Source: Desulfofundulus australicus DSM 11792 (lineage in GTDB: Bacteria > Bacillota > Desulfotomaculia > Desulfotomaculales > Desulfovirgulaceae). From it: DNA of 64,000 nucleotides. Where the stretch lies: positions 62,001-126,000 of the forward strand of contig NZ_FQUW01000008.1 of NCBI RefSeq assembly GCF_900129285.1, in the 5' to 3' direction. Of this stretch, positions 35,977-43,721 are shown piece after piece. Below the pieces are notes generated by a model that did not search any database, had not been told where the DNA came from, and saw nothing but the letters and a program-made list of their open reading frames with translations. Position 1 is the first letter of the stretch. Each line of letters begins with the position of its first letter. The translations under genes and the position numbers were made by a program.

Positions 35977-36089
35977 TCAGAAAAAACTAATGGACGGTAA
36001 ACGCCGTATTCTTTCGCATCGTCTATCTTTTCGAGGCACTCTTTTTGGTAAAAACGGAGTTCAAACATTTATTTATCCCCCGTTTCTGG

Positions 36090-36125
36090 TTGCGAACTTT
36101 CCTGGGCTGGTATATACTTTGTATA
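36090..36125 (+). promoter_or_regulatory. mazEF promoter with operator palindrome
   Basis: TTGCGA (36090-36095), a 17-base spacer and TATACT (36113-36118) form a good vegetative promoter. The inverted repeat TATAC-TTT-GTATA (36113-36125) covers the -10 box, as expected of an operator for MazE autoregulation. mazE starts 27 bases downstream. Confidence 0.65.
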
Positions 36126-36151
36126 AACACCTCTTCGAAAGGGTGGGGCAC

Positions 36152-36385
36152 ATGCAAAGCCAGATCGCAAAGTGGGGAAACAGCCTGGGCATCCGTATTC
36201 CGAAATCAATTATCGAAAAAGTCGGCTTCACTGAAGGAACGCCAGTGATATTGGAGATAGTGGACGAGGCTATCGTCATCCGTAAAAAAAAATACGACCT
36301 AAAAGCACTTCTCTCCCAGGTCACTTCCGAAAATCTTCATGCTGAGATAGATACCGGTTATTCGTTAGGGCGGGAAACATGGTAA
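36152..36385 (+). CDS. mazE: MazE-family antitoxin (AbrB-like)
   Basis: The 77-residue protein has the AbrB/MazE swapped-hairpin fold: QIAKWGNSLGIRIPKSIIEKVG and VILEIVDEAIVIRKKK, then an acidic, flexible tail that should bind the toxin. The ATG at 36152 follows GGGTGGGG; the longer frame to 35990 includes the promoter. Its end overlaps mazF by seven bases. Confidence 0.92.
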   Translation: MQSQIAKWGNSLGIRIPKSIIEKVGFTEGTPVILEIVDEAIVIRKKKYDLKALLSQVTSENLHAEIDTGYSLGRETW

Positions 36386-36726
36386 GCGACAAAAAGCCGT
36401 ATATTCCGAAACGCGGCGACATAGTATGGTTGCAATTCAATCCACAAACCGGCCACGAACAAGCGGGAAGGCGGCCGGCACTGGTTGTCTCCCCCCGTGT
36501 TTACAACGAAAAGGTCGGTCTGGCCCTCTTTTGCCCGATAACCTCAAAAATAAAAGGGTATCCTTTTGAAGTTGAACTGCCGGAAAAATTAAAGGTCTCC
36601 GGGGCCGTCCTGGCGGATCAAATCAAGAGCCTGGATTGGCGGGCAAGACGAGCTGAATTCGCCTGCAGAGCCCCGGCGGAGGTTGTCGCAGAAACTCTCG
36701 CCAAAATCCGTACATTAATCGAGTGA
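36379..36726 (+). CDS. mazF: MazF-family mRNA interferase toxin
   Basis: The 115-residue toxin shows the MazF pattern: PKRGDIVWLQFNPQTGHEQAGRRPALVVSP, CPITSKIKGYPFEV, and VLADQIKSLDWRAR. MazF cuts single-stranded mRNA at short motifs. It overlaps mazE by seven bases. The pair is bracketed by tRNA-Val sequences, pointing to arrival as a cassette. Confidence 0.94.
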   Translation: MVSDKKPYIPKRGDIVWLQFNPQTGHEQAGRRPALVVSPRVYNEKVGLALFCPITSKIKGYPFEVELPEKLKVSGAVLADQIKSLDWRARRAEFACRAPAEVVAETLAKIRTLIE

Positions 36727-36877
36727 CGACCGGGCATTGCTACCGCCGCCCCCAGCTGCTTTCACCGCTTCTTCCTAAAATTTGCTCTGCTTCCCGAAAT
36801 GGGAAATTGTTATTTTTAACGAAGGTTTCGGCCATGTGGCGGCCGTCAAAACCCCGGCAGGCTTAAGGTTTTTCGAG

Positions 36878-36967
36878 CAAAGCAAAAGCCCCGTTTTCCG
36901 GGGCTCCCGTTTTTCTGGTGGGCGCGGTAGGGATTGAACCTACGACCTCTTGAATGTGAGTCAAGCG
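36878..36967. repeat. tRNA-Val 3' part and terminator (putative attachment-site repeat, right)
   Basis: This is the counterpart of 35885-35976 and overlaps the functional tRNA-Val gene. The hairpin AGCCCCG/CGGGGCT (36887-36905) serves as the tRNA terminator on the minus strand. Confidence 0.8.
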
Positions 36968-36990
36968 CTCTCCCACTGAGCTACGCGCCC
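36916..36990 (-). tRNA. tRNA-Val (anticodon CAC)
   Basis: The minus strand folds as a full cloverleaf: acceptor GGGCGCG/CGCGCCC, D arm GCTC...GAGC, anticodon stem CTTGA/TCAAG around CTCACAT (anticodon CAC), T arm with GTTCAATCC, and an encoded CCA end. Length 75. Confidence 0.95.
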
Positions 36991-37095
36991 ACTTGAAGTT
37001 TTACCGCTGCAGGTGTTATTTTAACACATTTGCCGGCCGGGTGCAAGGGGGGCCGGCCTGTTTTTTTATTCCCGGACAGGCGGGGCGCACAGGTA

Positions 37096-37884
37096 TCAGC
37101 TCCTTACAATTACGGGGCAGCCGGGAATTATTTCCTTCCCCTCCCCAACCACCGGCACCACCTCACAGGTGTTCAGGGAAGCGCACCAGTCCAGGTCGGC
37201 CGCCAGGCCCATGCTGAAAAGCTTGCGCCCGTGCAGGGAATGGTCAAAAGCTCGCCGGGGGTTGTCTTTATAGGCCAGGGCCAGGTGCAGGGCAGCCACG
37301 GCAAAGTCGGACAGATCCAGCCCGGACGCTCCGGGAGTAGGGCAGTACAACCAGCCCGGGTCCGCCATTTTCATCATCTCCAGCACCACCATTCCAGCCC
37401 CCAGGGCATCTTCCAGGGAAAACTCGCCCTGCGTGCCGGCGCAGGCCAGGATTACGTCCCTGCCCAGCCGGCAGGCCTCCCGGGCCACCGCCCGGGCATT
37501 GAGCAGGCTTCCCACCAGCACCGTACCGGCTCTTCCTGCCGCGAGGTTCAGGGCGCGGGTGCCGTTGCTGGTGGTGAGAACCAGCATCCTGCCGCCCACC
37601 ACTTCCGGCCGGAATTCCAGCGGGGAGTTGCCGTGGGGGAAGCCGGGAATTTTTTCGCCGCCCCTTTCACCGGCCAGCAGTACCGGTATATTCCCCCCGG
37701 CCAGCCTGGCTGCAACTTCCTGTGCTTCCGCCGGATCGACAACGGTCACCACACCCCGGCAACCATGGGCCAGGGCGGTAACTATGGTGCTGGTAGCTCT
37801 CAAAACATCAAAAACCACCGCCGTCCCCCCGGCCAGAAAGGCCTGTTCCAGGCTTTCAGCTGTTGGATAAAGGGTCACACGCAT
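37096..37884 (-). CDS. comB: 2-phosphosulfolactate phosphatase (ComB family)
   Basis: The 262-residue protein has the family motifs VVFDVLRATSTIVTAL, AGERGG...PGFPHGNSP, LTTSNGTRAL and CAGTQGEFSLEDALGAG. ComB removes phosphate from phosphosulfolactate, a coenzyme M or sulfolactate step; its role in this type of bacterium is less clear. The ATG at 37884 follows TGGAGGTTTAAAT. It is a single gene between the tRNA and the ABC1 gene. Confidence 0.9.
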   Translation of the reverse strand: MRVTLYPTAESLEQAFLAGGTAVVFDVLRATSTIVTALAHGCRGVVTVVDPAEAQEVAARLAGGNIPVLLAGERGGEKIPGFPHGNSPLEFRPEVVGGRMLVLTTSNGTRALNLAAGRAGTVLVGSLLNARAVAREACRLGRDVILACAGTQGEFSLEDALGAGMVVLEMMKMADPGWLYCPTPGASGLDLSDFAVAALHLALAYKDNPRRAFDHSLHGRKLFSMGLAADLDWCASLNTCEVVPVVGEGKEIIPGCPVIVRS

Positions 37885-38060
37885 ATTTAAACCTCCACGC
37901 GTAAATATTATACTGTTTCCTATCCCGGGCGGCAAGAAAATATTCTCCAGCAGTTTCCAGGCCGGTGAAAGCCCGTACGCTCAAAAGAAGGGTTTTCAAA
38001 ATCACCCGTGGAAAAAATAAGTAATAAGGGTGGTTCCTGGCGGCAGGGAGGTGCAGTGAA

Positions 38061-39755
38061 ATGCAGCTATACCTGCGTAAAAGATATAAACACTTTGCCC
38101 GTTACCGGGAAATTACCAATATACTGGTCCGCCACGGCTTTGGCTACCTGGCTTACCAGCTGGGGTTAACCGAATTCTTGAATTTTGGCCAGCGGTACAG
38201 GCTGCGCCGGCGGCTACCCGGCGAAGGAGCCCTGACCGTCAGGGAGCAGCCCTCACCACCTGAAAGATTGCGCCAGGCTCTGGAGGAACTGGGCCCGGCT
38301 TTTATCAAGCTGGGGCAGGTGCTTTCCACCCGTTCGGACCTGCTGCCCCCGCAATACATTGCGGAACTGGAGAAGCTGCAGGACCAGGTACCTCCCTTTC
38401 CCTTCGCCCAGGTAAGGGAGCGTATTCAAATGGAACTGGGCGCCCCCCTGGAAGAAATATTCGACCAGTTCGAGGCAACTCCCCTGGCTGCCGCTTCCAT
38501 CGGCCAGGTTCACAGGGCAAGCCTCCGGGATGGCAGGCCGGTGGTGGTAAAAGTTCAGCGTCCGGGCGTCGAAAAAACGATTTTGACCGACATTGAGATT
38601 CTTCATGACCTTGCCCGCCTGGTGGACAGGCACGGCCCCTGGCGGGAACTTTATCGTTTTGAAGAGATGGTAGAAGAGTTTGAAAAATTCCTGCGGGAAG
38701 AAATGGATTTTACGGTGGAAGGCCGCCATGCCGAAAACTTCCGGCAGCTCTTTGCAGGGGACAGTACCGTCTATTTCCCGGCAGTTTACTGGGATTATAC
38801 CACCAGCAAAGTATTAACCATGGAGTTTGTTGAGGGGATCAAATTAACCCACCCGCAAGAACTGGCGGGCAGCGGGATCGACCGGAAACTGGTGGCCCGG
38901 AATCTGGCCGGTGCTTTACTGCGCCAGATCCTGATGCACGGTTTTTTTCACGGCGACCCCCACCCGGGAAACCTGGCCGCCCTGCCGGGTGGGAGGGTGG
39001 TTTTTATGGACTTCGGTATCGTGGGACGACTGGATGAAGAGACCCGGGAAAAAATAGGCAACCTGGTTCTGGGTTTGCTCCGGCGCAATACCGCTCTGGT
39101 GGTAAGAGCGGTGGAAGAACTGGGTGTTGTGCCGCCGCATGTGGACCGTACCGCCCTGCAGCAGGATATTGATGCCCTGAGAAAAAAATATTACGAAATT
39201 CCCCTGAGCAGGATCAGCCTGAGTGAGTCCCTCAGAGATATCATGGCCGTAGCCTATAAATACCGCATACGCGTTCCCACCCAGTTCACCCTGCTGGTAA
39301 AGTCTCTGGTTACCGCAGAGGGCGTGGTTGCCCAATTGGACCGGGAATTAAGCATGGTGGAGATTGCCCGCCCCATGGGCAGGCAACTGCTGGCACGCCG
39401 GTTCAGCCTGCCCGGAATAAAAAAAAGGCTCCAGAATTTCCTGGAAGACTACTGCGGGCTCCTTTCCGGGTTACCCCACCGCCTGGACAGGGTGCTGGAG
39501 CTGGCTGCTGCAGGTGAATTAAAAATAAAAGCGGTAAACCCGGACCTGGACCGTATGATTGCCCAGCTCAATGCCATGGTCAACCGCATGGTTCTGGGTA
39601 TCCTGCTGGGTTCTCTGATCGTGGGTTCTTCCCTGCTGATGGGAAAGGGTTACACCATTCTCTGGGGCCTGCCCCTGGCAGAAGCTGCTTTTATTGGAGG
39701 AGGGGTACTGGGTTTAGCCCTGGTTTTTTCCATCCTGCGTTCACGCAAGTTTTAG
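38061..39755 (+). CDS. UbiB/ABC1-family atypical kinase-like protein
   Basis: The 564-residue protein contains the ABC1 signature (PAFIKLGQVLSTRSDLLP, AAASIGQVHRA, VVVKVQRPGV, FHGDPHPGNLA, FMDFGIVGRL) and two hydrophobic helices at the C-terminus. The family includes UbiB of quinone biosynthesis; a sporeformer of this type would use menaquinone or have another role for it. The ATG follows GGGAGGTG. Confidence 0.92.
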   Translation: MQLYLRKRYKHFARYREITNILVRHGFGYLAYQLGLTEFLNFGQRYRLRRRLPGEGALTVREQPSPPERLRQALEELGPAFIKLGQVLSTRSDLLPPQYIAELEKLQDQVPPFPFAQVRERIQMELGAPLEEIFDQFEATPLAAASIGQVHRASLRDGRPVVVKVQRPGVEKTILTDIEILHDLARLVDRHGPWRELYRFEEMVEEFEKFLREEMDFTVEGRHAENFRQLFAGDSTVYFPAVYWDYTTSKVLTMEFVEGIKLTHPQELAGSGIDRKLVARNLAGALLRQILMHGFFHGDPHPGNLAALPGGRVVFMDFGIVGRLDEETREKIGNLVLGLLRRNTALVVRAVEELGVVPPHVDRTALQQDIDALRKKYYEIPLSRISLSESLRDIMAVAYKYRIRVPTQFTLLVKSLVTAEGVVAQLDRELSMVEIARPMGRQLLARRFSLPGIKKRLQNFLEDYCGLLSGLPHRLDRVLELAAAGELKIKAVNPDLDRMIAQLNAMVNRMVLGILLGSLIVGSSLLMGKGYTILWGLPLAEAAFIGGGVLGLALVFSILRSRKF

Positions 39756-39832
39756 CTCACCGGTGGACGCAGGCCCGGGATCATGAGAACCATCAGGGCC
39801 AGGAGCAGAACAAAAAAGATAAACCTGCGCAC
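39752..39832 (-). CDS. Possible 26-residue single-helix membrane peptide
   Basis: A GTG frame with GGGAGGTG eight bases upstream encodes a basic start (RRF), one hydrophobic helix (IFFVLLLALMVLMIPG) and a short tail (LRPPVS). Its stop overlaps the stop of the ABC1 gene on the other strand. The ribosome site and clean topology make it credible. Confidence 0.5.
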   Translation of the reverse strand: MRRFIFFVLLLALMVLMIPGLRPPVS

Positions 39833-39937
39833 AAAGGCACCTCCCGTTAACAGTACCGGTCACGGTTAAGATTTTACCTTAAAAGTGTGTCATTTCTACT
39901 TAATTTTTGTTAAATTTTCATTAAATATTCTGGTCAA

Positions 39938-39962
39938 TAAAAAACCCTGCCCGCGGCAGGGT
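39938..39962 (-). terminator. Terminator after the SleB-like gene
   Basis: ACCCTGCC and GGCAGGGT form an 8-bp stem with a 3-base loop, followed on the minus strand by six T's. Confidence 0.85.
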
Positions 39963-39985
39963 AAACATGATATCCAATTTAATCT

Positions 39986-40789
39986 CTAATAGGTAAAGGT
40001 GAAACTATCCAGGATCAGGCTTACAGGGCGTGATTGCAGCCAGCTATTGGGCACCCAGGATTCAAAGAAGTACAGCGCCCCATTGGTGGGGTCAACGCCA
40101 TTCAATGCGTCCAGGGCAGCCCGCCTGGCTTCCTCGCTGGCCGGGCGGTTAATCCAGCCGTTTAAAACGGGTTCGAACTGGTAAGAACCCGTTTCATCCA
40201 CCTGGTAGATAACCCCGGGAATGGAATTGGGGAAAATACCGCTCTTTACCCGGTTCAATACCACCGCCCCTACGGCCACCTTGGTAAGGTAGGATTCGGA
40301 ATCAGCCTCCGCGGTAATCAACCGCGCCAGGAGGTCTACATCGGAACGGCTATAATTAACGGGACCCGAGCTGATGGTACCCCGGCTTACCGGTGCCGGG
40401 CTTGTCCCCGCGCTGCGGTTGCCGGGGATAACCAGCTTTTGCCCCGGGTAAATTATGTCGCCGGTCAATCCGTTGGCTGCTTTTATTGACTGATAGGTTA
40501 ACCCGTAACGCAAGCCAATGAGGTAAAGGGTGTCTCCGGGCTGGACGGTATATGTACCCGGGCTTTCATCTGGAATATAAAGCTTCTGCCCCGGATAGAT
40601 GAGGTCGCCGTAAATACCGTTGGCCCGGCGCAGGGCGTCCACAGTAGTCCCATAAGCGCGGCTGATCAGGTAAAGGGACTCGCCGGGACTGACTGTGTGG
40701 GTGGCTGCTGCTGCAGCACCCGCGGGCAGCAGTAAAAATATGGCCGCCACCGACAAAAGGTAACGAAAGCCGGTGAAAAACCTGTCCAT
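39986..40789 (-). CDS. SleB-type cell wall hydrolase with two LysM domains
   Basis: The 267-residue protein has a signal peptide (about 1-29), two LysM peptidoglycan-binding repeats (30-73 and 79-122) and a C-terminal Hydrolase_2 domain with E161 in LITAEADSES. SleB is a lytic transglycosylase of spore cortex; the LysM form could equally act on the vegetative wall. A c-di-AMP riboswitch precedes it, as is common for such hydrolases. Confidence 0.92.
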   Translation of the reverse strand: MDRFFTGFRYLLSVAAIFLLLPAGAAAAATHTVSPGESLYLISRAYGTTVDALRRANGIYGDLIYPGQKLYIPDESPGTYTVQPGDTLYLIGLRYGLTYQSIKAANGLTGDIIYPGQKLVIPGNRSAGTSPAPVSRGTISSGPVNYSRSDVDLLARLITAEADSESYLTKVAVGAVVLNRVKSGIFPNSIPGVIYQVDETGSYQFEPVLNGWINRPASEEARRAALDALNGVDPTNGALYFFESWVPNSWLQSRPVSLILDSFTFTY

Positions 40790-40802
40790 CCTTTCCCCTC
40801 CT

Positions 40803-40965
40803 CGGGCCTCCGGGGTTAGCTGATGGGTTCGGGTAGAGGGTACACCCTTCCACGCGTCCTGCCCTCACCTCCTCAAAACGCGTGGATTCACCCCGCTCGG
40901 GATAGAGATTCCCCCGTACCCCGCCTTCTGCATGGCGGGGATTCGGCCGCTGGTAATTCTGTTAC
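40803..40965 (-). promoter_or_regulatory. c-di-AMP (ydaO/yuaA) riboswitch upstream of the SleB-like gene
   Basis: The minus strand contains the class landmarks in order: GCCGAATCCCCGCC, GGGGTACGGGGGAATC, GGGGTGAATCC, a variable GC-rich stem, then GGGTGTACCCTCTACCCGAACC and ATCAGCTAACCCCGGAGGC. It ends within 20 bases of the start codon. It would repress the hydrolase when c-di-AMP is high. Confidence 0.9.
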
Positions 40966-41056
40966 CAGTTAGTAATTATACAGAACAGAACCGCCGTTGC
41001 CAAGTGACAAATAATGCCAGGTTGGCAGCTTTCCCCCTGGCCCTCAAAAGTTGTTT

Positions 41057-41395
41057 TTAAACTTCCCCCTGCCTGTTTTTCCCCAGCCTTGCCCTGATCC
41101 TGGCATTAATCTGCTCCATTAAAAAAATGGTATTAAAAACATGATGCAGCTGAATGGCAATACTTACCACCGGCCGGTCCAGGTTAACCAGGTGGGGCTC
41201 GATAACCAGCTCCACGCCATAAATGGATTCCATCCGCTTTTTAAAGGCCTGCAGGATGGCTTCCCTGGTGCCCGCATCACCCACCTCCAGCCAGGGAGTG
41301 GAAGGAAGAATATCTTCTTTTTTTACCATTTCTTTAATTAAGACCAGCAGGTCCTCCTGGAATTGTTCAAAACCGGGTCGCCTGACTGCCGTCAT
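41057..41395 (-). CDS. Conserved-looking hypothetical protein next to thrB
   Basis: The 112-residue protein has no motif I can name. It looks like a soluble alpha/beta domain (VELVIEPHLVNLDRPVVSIAIQLHHV) with a charged C-terminus. It follows thrB by 16 bases in the same direction, so it is probably co-transcribed with hom-thrB. Confidence 0.65.
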   Translation of the reverse strand: MTAVRRPGFEQFQEDLLVLIKEMVKKEDILPSTPWLEVGDAGTREAILQAFKKRMESIYGVELVIEPHLVNLDRPVVSIAIQLHHVFNTIFLMEQINARIRARLGKNRQGEV

Positions 41396-41411
41396 AAAAT
41401 CCCCCCGTATA

Positions 41412-42326
41412 TTACGAGATTCTGGATTTTATTTCCAGAGCGCGGGCGCCAATGGAGCTGGGCTCCAGAACCAGCGCCCGGGCCGGGATACCGCTTTCCC
41501 GGAAAGTATCTTTCATTACCCGGGCAATGAGCTCCGTATTGCTGTCGGCCAGGGCAATTATGCTCGGGCCGGCGCCGCTCAGGCATACCCCCCGGGCTCC
41601 GGCCAGGCGGGCGGCTGCCAGCACTTTTTTCATCCCGGGTACGAGGGAAGCGCGGTAAGGCTGGTGAAGCCTGTCCTCCATGGCGGTGGCCAGCAGATCC
41701 AGCCGGCCCTGCTGCAGGGCTGCCACCAGGAGGGCCGCCCGTCCCAGATTAAAAACGGCATCCCCCAGGCTGACATGCTGGGGCAGAACCTCCCGCGCCG
41801 CCCTGGTACTCAGCTGGAAATCCGGTATCACCACCACCACCTTCAGGCCGGGGGGCGGGTCTATCTTAACGTAACGCACCTCCCCCTCCACGATGGCGGA
41901 AATAATAACGCCGCCCAGGAGGGCTGGAGCCACGTTATCGGGATGGCCTTCCAGCTGCGAGGCCATGGTGAGCAGTTCCCGGGGGGAAACCTTGTTTCCG
42001 GAAAGCACGTTAGCCGCCACCAGGCCGCCCACGATGGCTGAAGCGCTGCTGCCCAGCCCCCGGGCCACGGGAATATTGTTGAGCAGGCGGATGCGCAGTC
42101 CCGCAGGGACAAAGCCCACCTGTTTGAAGAGGTGCATGGCCGCCCGGTAAACGGTGTTGCTTTCGTCCCGGGTTATATCCTGAACCCCTTCCCCGTGCAC
42201 TTCAATGCTCAGGCCGCTGGACACCTGTGCCATCTCGATAATGTTATAGAATTTTAAGGCCATACCCAGGCAATCAAACCCCGGACCCAGATTGGCCGTA
42301 GTGGCGGGCACCTGTACGCGAACCAT
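41412..42326 (-). CDS. thrB: Homoserine kinase
   Basis: The 304-residue GHMP kinase has PATTANLGPGFDCLGMAL at the N-terminus, the ATP-binding PVARGLGSSASAIVGG and a C-terminal LSGAGPSIIAL. It phosphorylates homoserine for threonine synthesis. It starts two bases after the hom stop. Confidence 0.96.
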   Translation of the reverse strand: MVRVQVPATTANLGPGFDCLGMALKFYNIIEMAQVSSGLSIEVHGEGVQDITRDESNTVYRAAMHLFKQVGFVPAGLRIRLLNNIPVARGLGSSASAIVGGLVAANVLSGNKVSPRELLTMASQLEGHPDNVAPALLGGVIISAIVEGEVRYVKIDPPPGLKVVVVIPDFQLSTRAAREVLPQHVSLGDAVFNLGRAALLVAALQQGRLDLLATAMEDRLHQPYRASLVPGMKKVLAAARLAGARGVCLSGAGPSIIALADSNTELIARVMKDTFRESGIPARALVLEPSSIGARALEIKSRIS

Positions 42327-42328
42327 TT

Positions 42329-43615
42329 TTATTCACCTTCTACCCGGATGCAGCAGTCTATCCGGTCCACCGAACTCAAGCATTCCACCAGGCGCAGGGC
42401 ATCCTGCAGGTTCTGCTCCCGCACCCGGTGGGTTACCATCACGATCTCCGCCCTGTCACCATCGGTGTGTTTCTGAATTACCGAAGCCAGGCTGACTTCC
42501 TTATCACCGAAAGCGTAGGCAATGGACGCCAGCACTCCCGGCCTGTCGGAAACCGTCAGGCGGATATAATACTTGCTTTCCGCAAGGGCCACGGGTTTGA
42601 CCGGCTTTTCCTCGTAACAGGTACAGCCCATAAAGGCCGGCACCCGGTGGACTATATGGCGGGCAGCATCCATAATATCGGCCACCACAGCACTTCCCGT
42701 GGGCAGCTCCCCTGCCCCCCGGCCGTAAAACATCACATCTCCCACCGCATCACCCCGGATAAAAATGGCATTAAAAACATCGTTAACCGAAGCCAGGGGG
42801 TGATATTGGGGGATCATGGTTGGGTGTACCCGTACCTCCACGCCTTCCGGTGTTTCCTTGGCAATGGCCAGCAACTTGATGACATAATTTAACTCCCGGG
42901 CGTAGGCAATATCCCTGGCCGTAATTTTACTTATGCCCTCCACGTAAACATCATTCAAAGTTATCCTGGAATTAAAGGCAATGGAAGCCAGGATGGCCAG
43001 CTTGCGTGCCGCATCCAGCCCCTCTACATCGGAAGTGGGGTCGGCCTCGGCATAACCCCTGGCCTGGGCCTCCCTCAATACCTGGTCAAAATCCATTCCT
43101 TCCAGGGTCATCTTGCTCAACATATAGTTGGTTGTCCCATTAATAATACCCATAATTTCCTGAATCCGGTTGGCCGCCAGGCACTGTTTGAGGGGGCGGA
43201 TAATGGGAATTCCCCCGGCAACGCTGCCTTCAAAAAAGAAACCCGCCCCGCTGGCCCCGGCAGCGGCAAAAAGTTCTTTACCGTGCAGGGCAATCATATC
43301 CTTGTTGGCCGTAACCACACTTTTGCCCCGCTTCAAAGCATCCATAACATAATCCAGCGCCGGGTGAATGCCTCCCATTACTTCCACAATAACATTAATT
43401 TCGGGATCATCAATTATATCCTGATAACTATCGGTAAGCAGGGACGGGTCCAGCTGGATGCCCCGGTCCCTGGTCAGGTCGCGGACAAGGATGCGGGAGA
43501 TTTCTACTGGCGCACCAACCCTTTGCGCGATGTTTGCCGCATTCCCGGTGAGAATGCGGTAAACCCCGCGGCCAACCGTTCCCAGACCTAAAAGCGCTAC
43601 TTTAACCGGCTGCAA
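42329..43615 (-). CDS. hom: Homoserine dehydrogenase
   Basis: The 428-residue enzyme has an NAD(P)-binding start (ALLGLGTVGRGVYRIL), the catalytic domain (GIINGTTNYMLSKM, GYAEADPTSDVEGLDAARK) and a C-terminal ACT domain (RLTVSDRPGVLASIA) for threonine feedback. I chose the TTG at 43615, after GGAGAGAGGATTTC; this gives the usual length, whereas the ATG at 43699 adds 28 unconserved residues. Confidence 0.95.
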   Translation of the reverse strand: MQPVKVALLGLGTVGRGVYRILTGNAANIAQRVGAPVEISRILVRDLTRDRGIQLDPSLLTDSYQDIIDDPEINVIVEVMGGIHPALDYVMDALKRGKSVVTANKDMIALHGKELFAAAGASGAGFFFEGSVAGGIPIIRPLKQCLAANRIQEIMGIINGTTNYMLSKMTLEGMDFDQVLREAQARGYAEADPTSDVEGLDAARKLAILASIAFNSRITLNDVYVEGISKITARDIAYARELNYVIKLLAIAKETPEGVEVRVHPTMIPQYHPLASVNDVFNAIFIRGDAVGDVMFYGRGAGELPTGSAVVADIMDAARHIVHRVPAFMGCTCYEEKPVKPVALAESKYYIRLTVSDRPGVLASIAYAFGDKEVSLASVIQKHTDGDRAEIVMVTHRVREQNLQDALRLVECLSSVDRIDCCIRVEGE

Positions 43616-43689
43616 GAAATCCTCTCTCCTTCCTTCCAGCACTTGTCCCGGGTTTGGACATGAATATTTTATCATCGCCTGCCGGTTAA

Positions 43690-43720
43690 GGGCAAACAAA
43701 AAACCGGCCCGGGACCGGTT
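43690..43720 (-). terminator. Terminator after spoIVA
   Basis: AACCGG...CCGGTT pairs just beyond the spoIVA stop, followed on the minus strand by TTTTTTGTTTG. Confidence 0.8.
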
Positions 43721-43721
43721 A

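Noticed and set aside
35990-36151. The longer reading of MazE starting at 35990
   Set aside because: It runs through the promoter and operator, and the true AbrB-like fold starts at the ATG at 36152 with a ribosome site.
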